Below, piece by piece: positions 16,489 through 25,459 of a stretch of 64,000 bases of DNA (position 1 is its first letter; the number at the start of each line of letters is the position of its first letter). The notes under the pieces were generated by a model. That model was not told the origin of the DNA. It searched no databases and saw only the letters and a list, made by a program, of their open reading frames with translations. Source of the DNA: Bacteroides intestinalis (lineage in GTDB: Bacteria > Bacteroidota > Bacteroidia > Bacteroidales > Bacteroidaceae); assembly GCF_902364365.1 (NCBI RefSeq), contig NZ_CABJDN010000004.1, forward strand, positions 514,705-578,704. Direction: 5' to 3'. The translations under genes were made by a program, and so were the position numbers.

Positions 16489-16519
16489 TTGTTTCTTATT
16501 GTAATTAGTGTTACTTTCG
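16489..16519 (+). promoter_or_regulatory. Promoter of the His-rich protein and TonB receptor genes
   Basis: TTG (16489-16491) and TACTTTCG (16512-16519) are 20 bp apart, close to the Bacteroides -33/-7 pattern with one -7 mismatch. It lies 22 bp before the TTG start at 16542. Confidence 0.5.
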
Positions 16520-16541
16520 CAAATCTATATTAAAAACGCTT

Positions 16542-16877
16542 TTGGAGAAGTTACGGAATATACTGAAATGGTTCCTTCCTTTATTATTTATCGCATATTT
16601 AGGAGGAATTACACTGTTTACTCACTCGCATGTGGTAAATGGGGTAATTATTGTACATTCCCACCCGTTCAAAGGTGAACATAGTCATACGGAAGCGCAG
16701 GTTGAAACGATATTCTTTCTTTCTTCTTTTGTGGCTTCTTCTCTACCTTCTATTCTTTTTGTCGCATCAGCTCTTTTCATTTTATTGCGTGTACTGGGTG
16801 TTCCGGCTGTAGAACATATCAAGTGCGTGCGAGTTCGTTGCGGCATCAGTCTGCGTGCACCGCCTGTGGTTCATTGA
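16542..16877 (+). CDS. Small His-rich membrane protein beside a TonB receptor
   Basis: The 111-residue protein has two membrane helices (about 9-26 and 58-84) and a His-rich stretch between them (HSH at 28-30, HSHP at 39-42, EHSH at 46-49), as expected of a metal-handling protein. No ATG is in frame near the start; the TTG at 16542 gives MEKLRNILKWF and fits the promoter distance. Its C-terminus reads SLRAPPVVH, like the LRAPP tail of the Cys/His-rich protein at 36074. It is 97 bp upstream of a TonB-dependent receptor, so a role in metal import is likely but not shown. Confidence 0.65.
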   Translation: MEKLRNILKWFLPLLFIAYLGGITLFTHSHVVNGVIIVHSHPFKGEHSHTEAQVETIFFLSSFVASSLPSILFVASALFILLRVLGVPAVEHIKCVRVRCGISLRAPPVVH

Positions 16878-16896
16878 CAGTAGGAATGCTTTTATC

Positions 16897-16943
16897 GGGG
16901 GGATTGATACGCGTTGTCCGCGTGCCAATACTGATAATCCCCC
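16897..16943 (+). other. Two-tier hairpin between His-rich protein and TonB receptor
   Basis: GGGGGATT (16898-16905) pairs with AATCCCCC (16936-16943), and inside it ACGCG (16909-16913) pairs with CGCGT (16919-16923) around a 5 nt loop. No T-run follows, so it is not a simple terminator. It could be a leader structure that tunes expression of the receptor 31 bp downstream. Confidence 0.5.
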
Positions 16944-16974
16944 TCTATCAAAATCCATTAAAAATTAGAACTAC

Positions 16975-19398
16975 ATGAAAAAATATATCTTTTTCGTGGT
17001 GGGAGTAATGTACACATTGCTCTCCCACACCGCTTATGCCATTGATTTAAATAAATCCGATGCTAATATTATCGGCCACGTATTAGAGAAAAAAACAGGA
17101 GAACACCTCTCTTATATGACAGTAGCCCTGAAAGGAACCACTATTGGTACTATGACCGATGGCACCGGACACTACTTTTTGAAGAATCTTCCGGAAGGTG
17201 AGTTCACACTTTCCGTCAGTGCCGTAGGTTATAAACCACAAGAACGAAAAGTAATCTTGAAACGAGGCAAAACACTGGAAGAGAACTTCGAACTGGAAGA
17301 AGATATGGTAGCCTTGGATGGTGTAGTCGTTACAGCCAACCGTAATGAAACCGCCCGCCGACTGGCACCTACCTTGGTTAAAGTCGTTACTCCGAAACTA
17401 TTCGACATGACCAATTCGCACACCTTATCTCAAGGTCTTGTATTCCAACCGGGCGTACGTGTAGAAAACGATTGCCAGAATTGCGGTTACTCTCAGGTAC
17501 GCATCAATGGTATGGACGGGAAATATACACAGATATTGATTGATTCCCGTCCCATCTTTTCTGCACTGGCAGGTGTCTACGGCTTGGAGCAGATTCCCGC
17601 TAATATGATAGAGCGTGTGGAAGTGGTGCGTGGTGGCGGCTCGGCCCTATTTGGTTCTTCCGCCATTGCCGGAACGGTGAATATCATCACGAAAGAACCT
17701 CTTCGCAACTCCGGTTCGTTTGCCCACTCTATCTCCAACTTCGATGGTTCCGGTTCATTCGACAATAATACCACACTCAACCTTTCCCTGGTATCTTCGG
17801 ACAACAAAATGGGAGCCTACATCTACGGGCAAAACCGCCACCGTTCGGCATGGGACTCCAATGGCGACGGTTTCTCCGAATTACCCAAGTTAAAGAACCA
17901 GACAGTAGGTGTGAATGCTTATTATAGACTGAGTCCCTATTCCAAGTTGAATCTGGAATATCATCACATGGAAGAGTTCCGTCGTGGCGGTAACCGCTTT
18001 GACCTGCCGCCCCACATTGCCGAAGATGCCAATCTGAATGGTTCGGGCGAACCCGGACTGGTGGAGCAGATCGAACATTCTATCAATACGGGCGGATTGA
18101 AGTTCAGTGCCTTCTCCAAGGATCAGAAACATTCGTTCAATGCATACGCCTCTGCCCAGCATATCGTGCGCGACAGTTATTACAGCGCCTATGGTCATAC
18201 CACAGACTTTACCGGCGTATTGGGCGCTCAGTATATCTATCATTTTGATAAGCTCTTTTTCATGCCTTCCGACTTGACGGGTGGGGTGGAATTTAATCAT
18301 GATAATCTGGACGACAAAGCAACGGATATGCAAAAATACCGGGATGCCGCTCTGGCGGAAGAACCTACTGCAACAGGAGACCGTCTGCAACAGTTGATTG
18401 ATAAATATACGCCCGCTCCTTTGAAACAGATTGTGAACATTGCGAGCGCCTATGTGCAGAATGAATGGAAAAGTGAGCAGTGGAGTTTTCTGATAGGCGG
18501 ACGTCTGGACAAGAATAGCATTATGAACAAAGCCATCTTCAGTCCCCGTGCCAATATCCGCTACAACCCTACGCAGGATATCAATCTTCGTTTCAGCTAT
18601 GCCGAAGGTTTCCGTGCTCCGCAGGCTTTCGACGAAGACTTGCATATTAGTAATGTGGGAGGCGAGTTGATTTCCATCGTTCGTGCTAAGGATCTGAAAG
18701 AAGAACGTTCGCGCAGCGTGAACGCTTCGATGGACTGGTATCATTACTTCGGTGATTTCCAGGCAAACTTACTGGTAGAAGGTTTCTTCACAAAACTCTC
18801 CGATCCGTTTGTGTTGACAGCACCGATAGAAGATCCGAACGGTAGCGGATATCTGATACAAACCCGTGTCAACGGTTCCGGTGCAAAGGTATATGGCGGT
18901 ACATTGGAAGGAAAGATTGCCTGGCGTGATAAAATCCAGTTGCAGGCGGGACTGACCGTGCAACGCAGTCTGTACGATTCTCCCGAGGAGTGGAGTGCGG
19001 ACAAGGAACATTTGTCGGATGAAGAACGCCATAGCGACCGGATATTGCGTACCCCCGATGTTTATGGTTACTTTACTGCCACTTTTAATCCTACAAAAGC
19101 ATTGTCGGTAGCCCTGAACGGTAATTATACCGGGCGAATGTATGTGCCTCATCTGATGTCCGAAGTGGATGGTACGGCAGACTTGCTGGTGAAAAGCCCG
19201 GATTTCTTCGAACTGGGTGCCAAGGTAGCTTATGATATAGATTTTTCCGGCATGTGCCTGCAATTCAATGTGGGAGTACAGAATATCTTCAACTCCTATC
19301 AGAAAGATTTTGATAAAGGAGCCACCCGCGATTCCGGTTACATTTATGGTCCGGGAGCGCCTCGTTGCTACTTTGCGGGAGTCAAGCTTAGTTTTTAG
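16975..19398 (+). CDS. TonB-dependent outer membrane receptor, probable metal uptake
   Basis: The 807-residue protein has a signal peptide (1-22, ending AYA), a carboxypeptidase-like regulatory domain (about 31-115), a plug domain (about 125-240, with VVRGGGSALFGSSAIAGTVNI) and a C-terminal barrel ending in aromatic-flanked F (VKLSF). A CQNC pair (C167, C170) lies in the plug just before VRINGMDG, a feature of Bacteroidetes receptors often linked to metals. The His-rich small protein upstream supports a metal substrate such as copper, zinc or iron, but the ligand is not proven. It would draw energy from TonB/ExbBD. Confidence 0.85.
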   Translation: MKKYIFFVVGVMYTLLSHTAYAIDLNKSDANIIGHVLEKKTGEHLSYMTVALKGTTIGTMTDGTGHYFLKNLPEGEFTLSVSAVGYKPQERKVILKRGKTLEENFELEEDMVALDGVVVTANRNETARRLAPTLVKVVTPKLFDMTNSHTLSQGLVFQPGVRVENDCQNCGYSQVRINGMDGKYTQILIDSRPIFSALAGVYGLEQIPANMIERVEVVRGGGSALFGSSAIAGTVNIITKEPLRNSGSFAHSISNFDGSGSFDNNTTLNLSLVSSDNKMGAYIYGQNRHRSAWDSNGDGFSELPKLKNQTVGVNAYYRLSPYSKLNLEYHHMEEFRRGGNRFDLPPHIAEDANLNGSGEPGLVEQIEHSINTGGLKFSAFSKDQKHSFNAYASAQHIVRDSYYSAYGHTTDFTGVLGAQYIYHFDKLFFMPSDLTGGVEFNHDNLDDKATDMQKYRDAALAEEPTATGDRLQQLIDKYTPAPLKQIVNIASAYVQNEWKSEQWSFLIGGRLDKNSIMNKAIFSPRANIRYNPTQDINLRFSYAEGFRAPQAFDEDLHISNVGGELISIVRAKDLKEERSRSVNASMDWYHYFGDFQANLLVEGFFTKLSDPFVLTAPIEDPNGSGYLIQTRVNGSGAKVYGGTLEGKIAWRDKIQLQAGLTVQRSLYDSPEEWSADKEHLSDEERHSDRILRTPDVYGYFTATFNPTKALSVALNGNYTGRMYVPHLMSEVDGTADLLVKSPDFFELGAKVAYDIDFSGMCLQFNVGVQNIFNSYQKDFDKGATRDSGYIYGPGAPRCYFAGVKLSF

Positions 19399-19444
19399 TG
19401 CCCGGCGGGTTTGCCTTGTATTGCCTTTTTATGTTACCTTTGAA

Positions 19445-19517
19445 GAAGATAAGCTGCATCTCAGCATAACTTTTCATGCAAGCATGAAAGTTATGCATTC
19501 GATTTGCATTACCTTTG
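19445..19517 (+). promoter_or_regulatory. Composite palindrome and -7 promoter module (copy 3, before rRNA methyltransferase)
   Basis: It begins GAAGATAAGCTGCATCTCAG, continues with the inverted repeat GCATAACTTTTCATGC / GCATGAAAGTTATGC, and ends ATTTGCATTACCTTTG with the -7 box at 19510-19517, 22 bp before the gene start. It matches 10927-11000 almost throughout. Confidence 0.7.
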
Positions 19518-19539
19518 TACCCGTAAAACAATTTGGCAC

Positions 19540-20988
19540 ATGGACTTACCCGTATCTTTTGCAGACCGTACCCGTCCCCTCTTGGGCGATGAAGAATATA
19601 ACAAACTGGCTGACGCCTTGAATGGCGAACAGCCCGTAAGCATCCGACTGAATGAAGAAAAACTACCCGATTCTTCATTCAGTCTTTTTCATGCCTCTTC
19701 CGACCGGGTGCCTTGGTCTTCCACGGGTTTTTATCTCGACCGTCGATTGACGTTTACCTTCGATCCGTTGTTTCATGCCGGATGCTACTATGTGCAGGAA
19801 GCATCTTCCATGTTTGTGGAACAGGTATTAAAGCAATATATCGGCGAAACGCCCTCCGTGATGCTTGACCTTTGCGCTGCTCCCGGCGGAAAGTCCACTC
19901 ATGCACGCAGTGTATTGCCTGCAGGCAGCCTGCTGGTAGCAAACGAGGTGATCCGTAACCGTTCGCAAATCCTGGCAGAGAATCTGACGAAGTGGGGGCA
20001 TCCCGGTGTAGTGGTAACCAATAATGATCCGGCCGACTTTTCCTGTTTGGAAGACTTCTTTGATGTCATACTGACTGACGTGCCCTGTTCCGGTGAAGGC
20101 ATGTTCCGTAAAGATCCCGTTGCCGTCAGCGAGTGGAGTCCGGAGAATGTGGAAATCTGCTGGCAACGTCAGCGACGTATCATCTCTGATATATGGCCCA
20201 GTCTGAAACCCGGTGGATTGCTTATCTATAGCACTTGTACGTATAATACGCAGGAAGATGAAGAGAATATCCGCTGGATGCGCGATGAATTTGGGGCAGA
20301 GGTACTTCCGGTAGATGCTCCGACAGCGTGGAACATTACCGGAAATTTGCTTTCAGGTGAAGATTTTCCTGTATATCGTTTCCTGCCTCATCGTACAAAG
20401 GGTGAAGGCTTTTTCCTTGCCGTGCTTCGTAAGCCGGAAGGAGAGACGGTACAAATCCGTTACAAATCCACCGTTTCCCAAGGAAAGAAGAAGGCTGGTG
20501 CTTTAGCGTCTAAAGCTAATGCCGGAGCATCTAAGGAACAATTGTTGGCCGTCCGTGCCTGGCTCCTTTCGGCAGAGGACTATGAGTTTTTTGCAAATGG
20601 AATGAATATTGCGGCTTTCCCTAAAGGATATATATCCGGATTATCCGTCCTTCAACAATCTCTTCGTGTCATTCAGGCAGGCGTTACCCTTGCCGAAGTG
20701 AAAGGAAAGGACCTGATTCCCAATCATGCCCTTGCTATGAGCACTGTGCAGGCTTCCGATGTTTTTCCTCGTGAAGAAATCTCGTACGAACAGGCTATTG
20801 CTTATTTGCGTAAGGAAGCCATTGTACTTCCCGGTACAGCTCCACGCGGTTATGTACTGTTGACGTATAAGGATGTTCCTTTAGGTTTTGTGAAGAATAT
20901 CGGTAACCGGGCTAATAATCTTTATCCACAGGAGTGGCGCATCCGAAGTGGATACTTGCCGGATGAGATACTGATATTGAAGTCATAG
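19540..20988 (+). CDS. rsmF: rRNA cytosine-C5 methyltransferase (RsmF/NOL1-NOP2-Sun family)
   Basis: The 482-residue enzyme uses S-adenosylmethionine to make 5-methylcytosine in rRNA. It has the SAM motif LCAAPGGKST (111-120), and both family cysteines: C183 in TDVPCSGEG and C233 in YSTCTYN. A C-terminal RNA-binding extension (about 300-482) matches the RsmF/YebU branch rather than RsmB. The frame is open to 19504, but the ATG at 19540-19542 follows the -7 box closely and begins the conserved sequence. The exact methylated base cannot be told. A short hairpin (20993-21011) follows the stop. Confidence 0.88.
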   Translation: MDLPVSFADRTRPLLGDEEYNKLADALNGEQPVSIRLNEEKLPDSSFSLFHASSDRVPWSSTGFYLDRRLTFTFDPLFHAGCYYVQEASSMFVEQVLKQYIGETPSVMLDLCAAPGGKSTHARSVLPAGSLLVANEVIRNRSQILAENLTKWGHPGVVVTNNDPADFSCLEDFFDVILTDVPCSGEGMFRKDPVAVSEWSPENVEICWQRQRRIISDIWPSLKPGGLLIYSTCTYNTQEDEENIRWMRDEFGAEVLPVDAPTAWNITGNLLSGEDFPVYRFLPHRTKGEGFFLAVLRKPEGETVQIRYKSTVSQGKKKAGALASKANAGASKEQLLAVRAWLLSAEDYEFFANGMNIAAFPKGYISGLSVLQQSLRVIQAGVTLAEVKGKDLIPNHALAMSTVQASDVFPREEISYEQAIAYLRKEAIVLPGTAPRGYVLLTYKDVPLGFVKNIGNRANNLYPQEWRIRSGYLPDEILILKS

Positions 20989-20992
20989 CATT

Positions 20993-21011
20993 GGGAACGG
21001 ATTCCGTTCCC
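20993..21011 (+). terminator. Possible weak terminator after rsmF
   Basis: GGGAACGGATTCCGTTCCC is a near-perfect hairpin 4 bp after the stop codon, but no T-run follows. The rest of the gap to 21152 shows nothing. Confidence 0.4.
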
Positions 21012-21152
21012 ATTAAGAGAAACTGTCGTCCTTGTCAGGGGAGAACTGCAAAGACTTAAACTCTGATGAAATACAACACTATTCTTATCCGCAAAATAGC
21101 TATAAATCATTTGTTTGACAAACTGCTTGTAATGGAGGTATTAAGATATTGA

Positions 21153-22154
21153 TCAGATATTTGCAAGTAACTGTTCAAAAGAATGATATTCGTTCTTTCC
21201 TTTTTTGTGCAGTATTAAGCGGTCGGCGGATAAAACTTGCAGACGCGGTATTTCGTTTGTTTCCGGCGAAGAAGCGGGGTGACAAGCATAGCCATGACGG
21301 TTGAGTGCATTCGTTGTCCAGTGCAGCAATACTTCATCACTGGCTTCTACAATGATACAGCGGTGACTATCTACTTTGGGATAATATACCCCGTGCGCAT
21401 AATCAAACCGGATATCGTTGCGGGAAAACAAGCCGTCCATCCGGTGACTTAGAATCATATCTTCCGTTACTCCACATTGCAGTCCGTTTTCTTTTGAAAG
21501 TAACCAAAGTTTATCTGCCAGTACCAATGCCTGCTCTATGTCATGGGTGGAAAGCAGGATCGCCTTCTTTTGTTCCACTGCCAGGCGATGAAGCAAAGTC
21601 ATAATTTCGATGCGACTCACTACATCCAGGAAAGCTGTCGGTTCATCCAGCAGAATGAGCGGACATTCCTGTACCAATGCTTTGGCAATCATGACCTTCT
21701 GTCGTTCCCCATCTGATAGCTCTGCAGTGTAACTGTGGGCTTTATGGCTGATGCTTACAGCTTCCAGAGCCTCTTCAATGATGGAGTGATCCGTTTTGTT
21801 CAACCTGCCGAAGAACCCCGTATGAGGTTGTCGTCCCAGAGCTACCAACTCATATACAGTCAGTCCGCCTGCTTGTGTCTTGTCTGTCAGTACTACTCCG
21901 ATGGTACGTGAACGTTCTTTTTCGGAATAGGCAGACAATGGCTTTTCCTGTACAAATAATTCTCCTGACAAGGTCGGTTGTGAAGCAGCCAAAGTGCGGA
22001 GCAGAGTTGATTTACCGGTTCCGTTAGCTCCCAGCAGGCAGGTCAGTTCTCCGGGATAGAGCCGGAAGGAGAGATGTTCATGTATCCGTTTCTCTTGCTT
22101 TCCCTGGCGGTAGCCGATGCATAAATCGTTTGCGGTGATAACAGCTTTCTCCAT
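21153..22154 (-). CDS. btuD: ABC transporter ATPase, cobalamin uptake
   Basis: This cytoplasmic ATPase powers import of cobalamin through BtuC. It has Walker A GANGTGKST (42-50), the signature LSDGE (146-150) and Walker B LILLDEP (166-172), all intact. At 333 residues it is about 80 longer than E. coli BtuD; the extra C-terminal domain (about 255-333) has no recognised motif. It is last in the riboswitch-led operon and overlaps the permease by 1 bp. Assignment to B12 rather than haem or siderophores comes from the operon. Confidence 0.88.
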   Translation of the reverse strand: MEKAVITANDLCIGYRQGKQEKRIHEHLSFRLYPGELTCLLGANGTGKSTLLRTLAASQPTLSGELFVQEKPLSAYSEKERSRTIGVVLTDKTQAGGLTVYELVALGRQPHTGFFGRLNKTDHSIIEEALEAVSISHKAHSYTAELSDGERQKVMIAKALVQECPLILLDEPTAFLDVVSRIEIMTLLHRLAVEQKKAILLSTHDIEQALVLADKLWLLSKENGLQCGVTEDMILSHRMDGLFSRNDIRFDYAHGVYYPKVDSHRCIIVEASDEVLLHWTTNALNRHGYACHPASSPETNEIPRLQVLSADRLILHKKGKNEYHSFEQLLANI

Positions 22155-23194
22155 CAGTTGAAGTATTGTATTTTACGTTGGTTGACAATGACATAAATGA
22201 TAACAGGCGCCCCCAGCACAGGGGTTACCGCATTGAGAGGAATAATACCTGCTTCGCCTGGAAGGATGCAGATCAGATTGCAGAGCAAGGCAATCACACC
22301 ACCCGTCAGCAAGGTGACGGGAAGCAGTGAATTGTGATTGGACGTGCCCAGCATCAGGCGGGAGATATGTGGAACGGCCAAACCGATGAAAGCAACAGGT
22401 CCGCAGAAGGCGGTAGTGACGGCTGTCAGTAGTCCGGTGGCAATCAGTAACAGATTTCTTGTGCGACGGATGTTTACTCCTAGGTTTTCAGCATAGCGCG
22501 TACCCAGCAGCAAGGCATTCAAGGGTTTGATAAGCAGGATGGAAAGTAACAAACCTGCCAGACAGAAAATGGAGAAATAGGGGAGTTGTTGCAATGAGAC
22601 ACCTCCGAAGTTCCCCATGCCCCATATCATATAAGAATGTACTCCTTCGGCAGTAGCAAAGAAATTGAGTAATGAAATAGCGGACGAAGTGATATAACCG
22701 ATCATGATACCCGTAATCAGCAACATGATATTGCTTTTTATCAGTGTCGAAAAGAAAAGGATAAGTCCCATTACCACCATCGACCCGATGAAGGCACCGA
22801 GTATCACGGAGAAGAAACCGGATAATGTAAATACCCCTGTAGCAATGCTTCCTCCACCGGCCAGCATCACCAATGCGACACCAAGACTTGCTCCTGAGTT
22901 AATGCCCAGGATGGATGGACCTGCCAGTGGGTTGTTGAATGCCGTTTGTAGCATCAGTCCCGAAGCTGCGAGTGCGGCACCACATAGTAATGCCGTGACG
23001 GCTTGTGGCAGACGGGACTCCCAGATGATAAAAGCCCAGCTGGCTTTTTCTACTTCATTCCCTATGAGAGTATTCCACACAGCTCCGGCGGGGATATTGA
23101 TTGAACCGAACCAGAGATTCGCAGCCATCAATACGAGAATGAGGACCGACAGTGCTATGCCATATATATATCCTTTTGCTTTCGTTCTTATCAT
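22154..23194 (-). CDS. btuC: FecCD family permease, cobalamin uptake
   Basis: The 346-residue inner-membrane protein has about ten hydrophobic segments and the FecCD/BtuC motifs GAALAASGLMLQTAFNNPLA, LGINSGASLG and GPVAFIGLAVPHISRL. It forms the dimeric channel for cobalamin with BtuD on the cytoplasmic face. It overlaps btuD by 1 bp and is 5 bp from the binding-protein gene. Substrate is inferred from the cobalamin riboswitch and BtuB/BtuG genes of the same operon. Confidence 0.9.
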   Translation of the reverse strand: MIRTKAKGYIYGIALSVLILVLMAANLWFGSINIPAGAVWNTLIGNEVEKASWAFIIWESRLPQAVTALLCGAALAASGLMLQTAFNNPLAGPSILGINSGASLGVALVMLAGGGSIATGVFTLSGFFSVILGAFIGSMVVMGLILFFSTLIKSNIMLLITGIMIGYITSSAISLLNFFATAEGVHSYMIWGMGNFGGVSLQQLPYFSIFCLAGLLLSILLIKPLNALLLGTRYAENLGVNIRRTRNLLLIATGLLTAVTTAFCGPVAFIGLAVPHISRLMLGTSNHNSLLPVTLLTGGVIALLCNLICILPGEAGIIPLNAVTPVLGAPVIIYVIVNQRKIQYFN

Positions 23195-23199
23195 CAGTT

Positions 23200-24336
23200 C
23201 TATTCTGATAGTTTTTTGTAATACCTCAGCTCATAGCCTTCCAACAGTGAAGGATGAAATATTTTAATTAAATCTTTCAATAACCAGTCCGGATGGAAAG
23301 GCGTTTCTTCGTAAAAAGGAACCCGGTTGGTATTACATCCGTAGATGTTCCGTTCCTTGAAAGCACGGAAACCTGCATAAGGGGCAAACTCTTTTTCCAG
23401 TTCCTTGTATGTTTTATCTATGGGTTGGTTATAGCGTATCAGCCAGAAATCCGTTTGTTGACCTTTCTCAAAGATAACTTCGAAAGGATAGGGGAGTGAG
23501 CCGCTATGTGTATCTTCTCTGAAAATATAGTTGGCACCTGCATCAGCGTATAGCCTGGCAATGGTGCTGTTGCCACCCGGAGTGTACCAGGTAGAGCTTG
23601 TTTTCAAATCACACATCACGGAGGGAGCAAAGGAGATGGACTTTACTAATTCCTGCAAATCCTTATAGCTTCTTTCTACCGAAGCAAACATAGCATCTGC
23701 TTCCGCTTTTTTACCAAATAACAGACCGTAGAAACGCATCCATTCGGCACGTCCCAATGAAGAGGTTTCCATATAATCGGCACATTCAATGATGGGTACA
23801 TTCAACTTTTCCACACGCCCGTATCCGCCGCTGTTTTCAAAAGGAGAAAGTAGGATGGCATCGGGGTGCAGGTCTATGATTCTTTCGATATTGGGGTTCA
23901 TTCCATCACCTACATCGGTGATGGTTCCGTTTTGGCATCCTTCCTCGATTTCCGGTAGTTTGATGTACTTCAGGTCGCATACGCCACCGATACTATTTAA
24001 GGCACCGAGGTCCTTCAGCAAGCTGCAATGAACGGATGAGTAGATGACTGCTTTACTAAGTGGAGTGCGGACAAGAGTTCCTTGAGGCAGTTCTTGGGGT
24101 AACGGCTGTTTTTTGTCTACTAATATATAGGTATGCAATATCTTTGCCGTATCCCAGGGATTGCGTAGCTGCGCAACGGTATAATCTTCGTAATCTACCA
24201 AAGAAAGATTCGAAGAATAGCGCAGTGGGATGGTGTCTCCTTGTGCAGAACCGGAAGTAGTGCTGCTCTTTCCGCCGCAGGCGGAAAGAAGTAACACTGT
24301 CACCCAAAGGAGTATAAAGAAAGAAATTTGTTTCAT
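23200..24336 (-). CDS. btuF: Periplasmic cobalamin-binding lipoprotein
   Basis: The 378-residue protein is an ABC substrate-binding lipoprotein (signal and lipobox LLSAC, C20) of the BtuF/FhuD class III fold, with two lobes joined by a long helix. It contains the class motifs IGGVCDLKYIKLPEIE and IERIIDLHPDAILLS. It would take cobalamin from BtuB and deliver it to BtuCD. It overlaps the BtuG gene start side by 1 bp (24336) and precedes btuC by 5 bp. The operon context makes B12 the likely ligand. Confidence 0.87.
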   Translation of the reverse strand: MKQISFFILLWVTVLLLSACGGKSSTTSGSAQGDTIPLRYSSNLSLVDYEDYTVAQLRNPWDTAKILHTYILVDKKQPLPQELPQGTLVRTPLSKAVIYSSVHCSLLKDLGALNSIGGVCDLKYIKLPEIEEGCQNGTITDVGDGMNPNIERIIDLHPDAILLSPFENSGGYGRVEKLNVPIIECADYMETSSLGRAEWMRFYGLLFGKKAEADAMFASVERSYKDLQELVKSISFAPSVMCDLKTSSTWYTPGGNSTIARLYADAGANYIFREDTHSGSLPYPFEVIFEKGQQTDFWLIRYNQPIDKTYKELEKEFAPYAGFRAFKERNIYGCNTNRVPFYEETPFHPDWLLKDLIKIFHPSLLEGYELRYYKKLSE

Positions 24337-25433
24337 TATAAGAAAATCATTTTGTTAGGGTTGATACCTCCACAATCAAACTTTTCAGCAAAAGTTCCAT
24401 CTTTCTTAAAACGGTAAATATCACCATTGGAAACATAGTCAGAAGTACTGATATAGAATTCTCCCGTTTCAGGGTCGATATTAAAACCATATATACTTGA
24501 TGATAACAATTCCTGAGGGGCATTCTTTAAGAAATTTCCTTCAGTAAGTTTATGTGCTTTTGTATTGTAAGTGGAAAAACTATGTTCGTATCCGTCACTT
24601 TTCCAGTCAGAATAAATGAGATAAATCGTATCATCATGTTCTGCAAAAGCTGATGCTACTGCTATTGATTCTACAGTATCATCTGATTTTATGCGCTGGA
24701 AAGTGTAGCCTTCACCCAATACATTGGTCCAGATACCCCATGATAAAAGGTAGACTTCATCATTTGATTCAAGTATGCGATTGGGATTTTTTACAACGGG
24801 TATATCTTTCTCTTTTTTGAAAGTATTCAGGTCGATTACAGAAACATCTGTTCCTTCCCCATATCCGGAATTCGCTACATATAGTTTGCCTTCATTTTCA
24901 ACAATCTGTTCCGGGTTGGCATTGACGTCGACATAAGCTTCTATTTTCATAGTGCGAGAATCAATACGTGCAACCTTTCCGCTCCAAAGTGTAACGTAGA
25001 TTTTGCCGTCTTTAGCTGCCATGTATCGTGGTTGACCATCAGAACTACTGAATGAAAGGCGTGCTTCTTCCACTGCTGCGGCGTTCAGTTTCAGCAATAG
25101 GCTTGAGCCGGACACAATGACATAAATATTGTCCTCATATTCTAATATATCCTGGCCAGTGTCTCCCAACTGTTTTTCATTTTGCTTAAAATAGATGTTG
25201 GCAATAAAATTATTATTGCTGTCATTAGCATCTTTATTAGGGGCATAAAAGGCAATGCCTGCATTGTTGTTATCAGCTTTTCCTTCATTCAGGATGAACA
25301 TTCGTCGTTGTGGTAATTCTACTTTAGTACCTTCATCGTTCCATGGGTCATCGTCATCATCGCTACAAGAGGTGAATGTTACAGAGATTGCGAGCATACA
25401 AAGAGTACTGAATAATAAGCTTCTTACTTTCAT
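24336..25433 (-). CDS. btuG: Surface cobalamin-binding lipoprotein BtuG (beta-propeller)
   Basis: The 365-residue lipoprotein has a lipobox ending at C23 followed at once by SDDDDD, an acid-rich signal for export to the cell surface in Bacteroides. The rest is repeated beta-propeller blades with YVxNSGYG, IYVTLWSGKVARID and similar blade motifs, as in BtuG. In Bacteroides thetaiotaomicron BtuG is a seven-bladed, very tight cobalamin binder that sits on BtuB and can take B12 from intrinsic factor. Its place directly after btuB and behind a cobalamin riboswitch supports the same role here. Confidence 0.88.
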   Translation of the reverse strand: MKVRSLLFSTLCMLAISVTFTSCSDDDDDPWNDEGTKVELPQRRMFILNEGKADNNNAGIAFYAPNKDANDSNNNFIANIYFKQNEKQLGDTGQDILEYEDNIYVIVSGSSLLLKLNAAAVEEARLSFSSSDGQPRYMAAKDGKIYVTLWSGKVARIDSRTMKIEAYVDVNANPEQIVENEGKLYVANSGYGEGTDVSVIDLNTFKKEKDIPVVKNPNRILESNDEVYLLSWGIWTNVLGEGYTFQRIKSDDTVESIAVASAFAEHDDTIYLIYSDWKSDGYEHSFSTYNTKAHKLTEGNFLKNAPQELLSSSIYGFNIDPETGEFYISTSDYVSNGDIYRFKKDGTFAEKFDCGGINPNKMIFL

Positions 25434-25459
25434 GTTTTGTTTTTTTAGATTGTAATTAA

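Larger units (their letters stand above)
15970..16541. other. 572 bp intergenic region between divergent genes
   Basis: No believable gene is seen. It holds five imperfect 22 bp tandem units (16217-16327), a small hairpin (ACATCTT / AAGATGT at 16426-16447, 8 nt loop, no T-run) and the promoter of the next gene (16489-16519). The part before 16200 should contain the start signal of the sigma operon, but no TAnnTTTG box was found on the minus strand, which would fit an ECF-type promoter. Confidence 0.7.

Noticed and set aside
17890..18744. 284-residue minus-strand frame opposite the TonB receptor
   Set aside because: The receptor covers the region on the plus strand; composition of the antisense frame is typical of a shadow.
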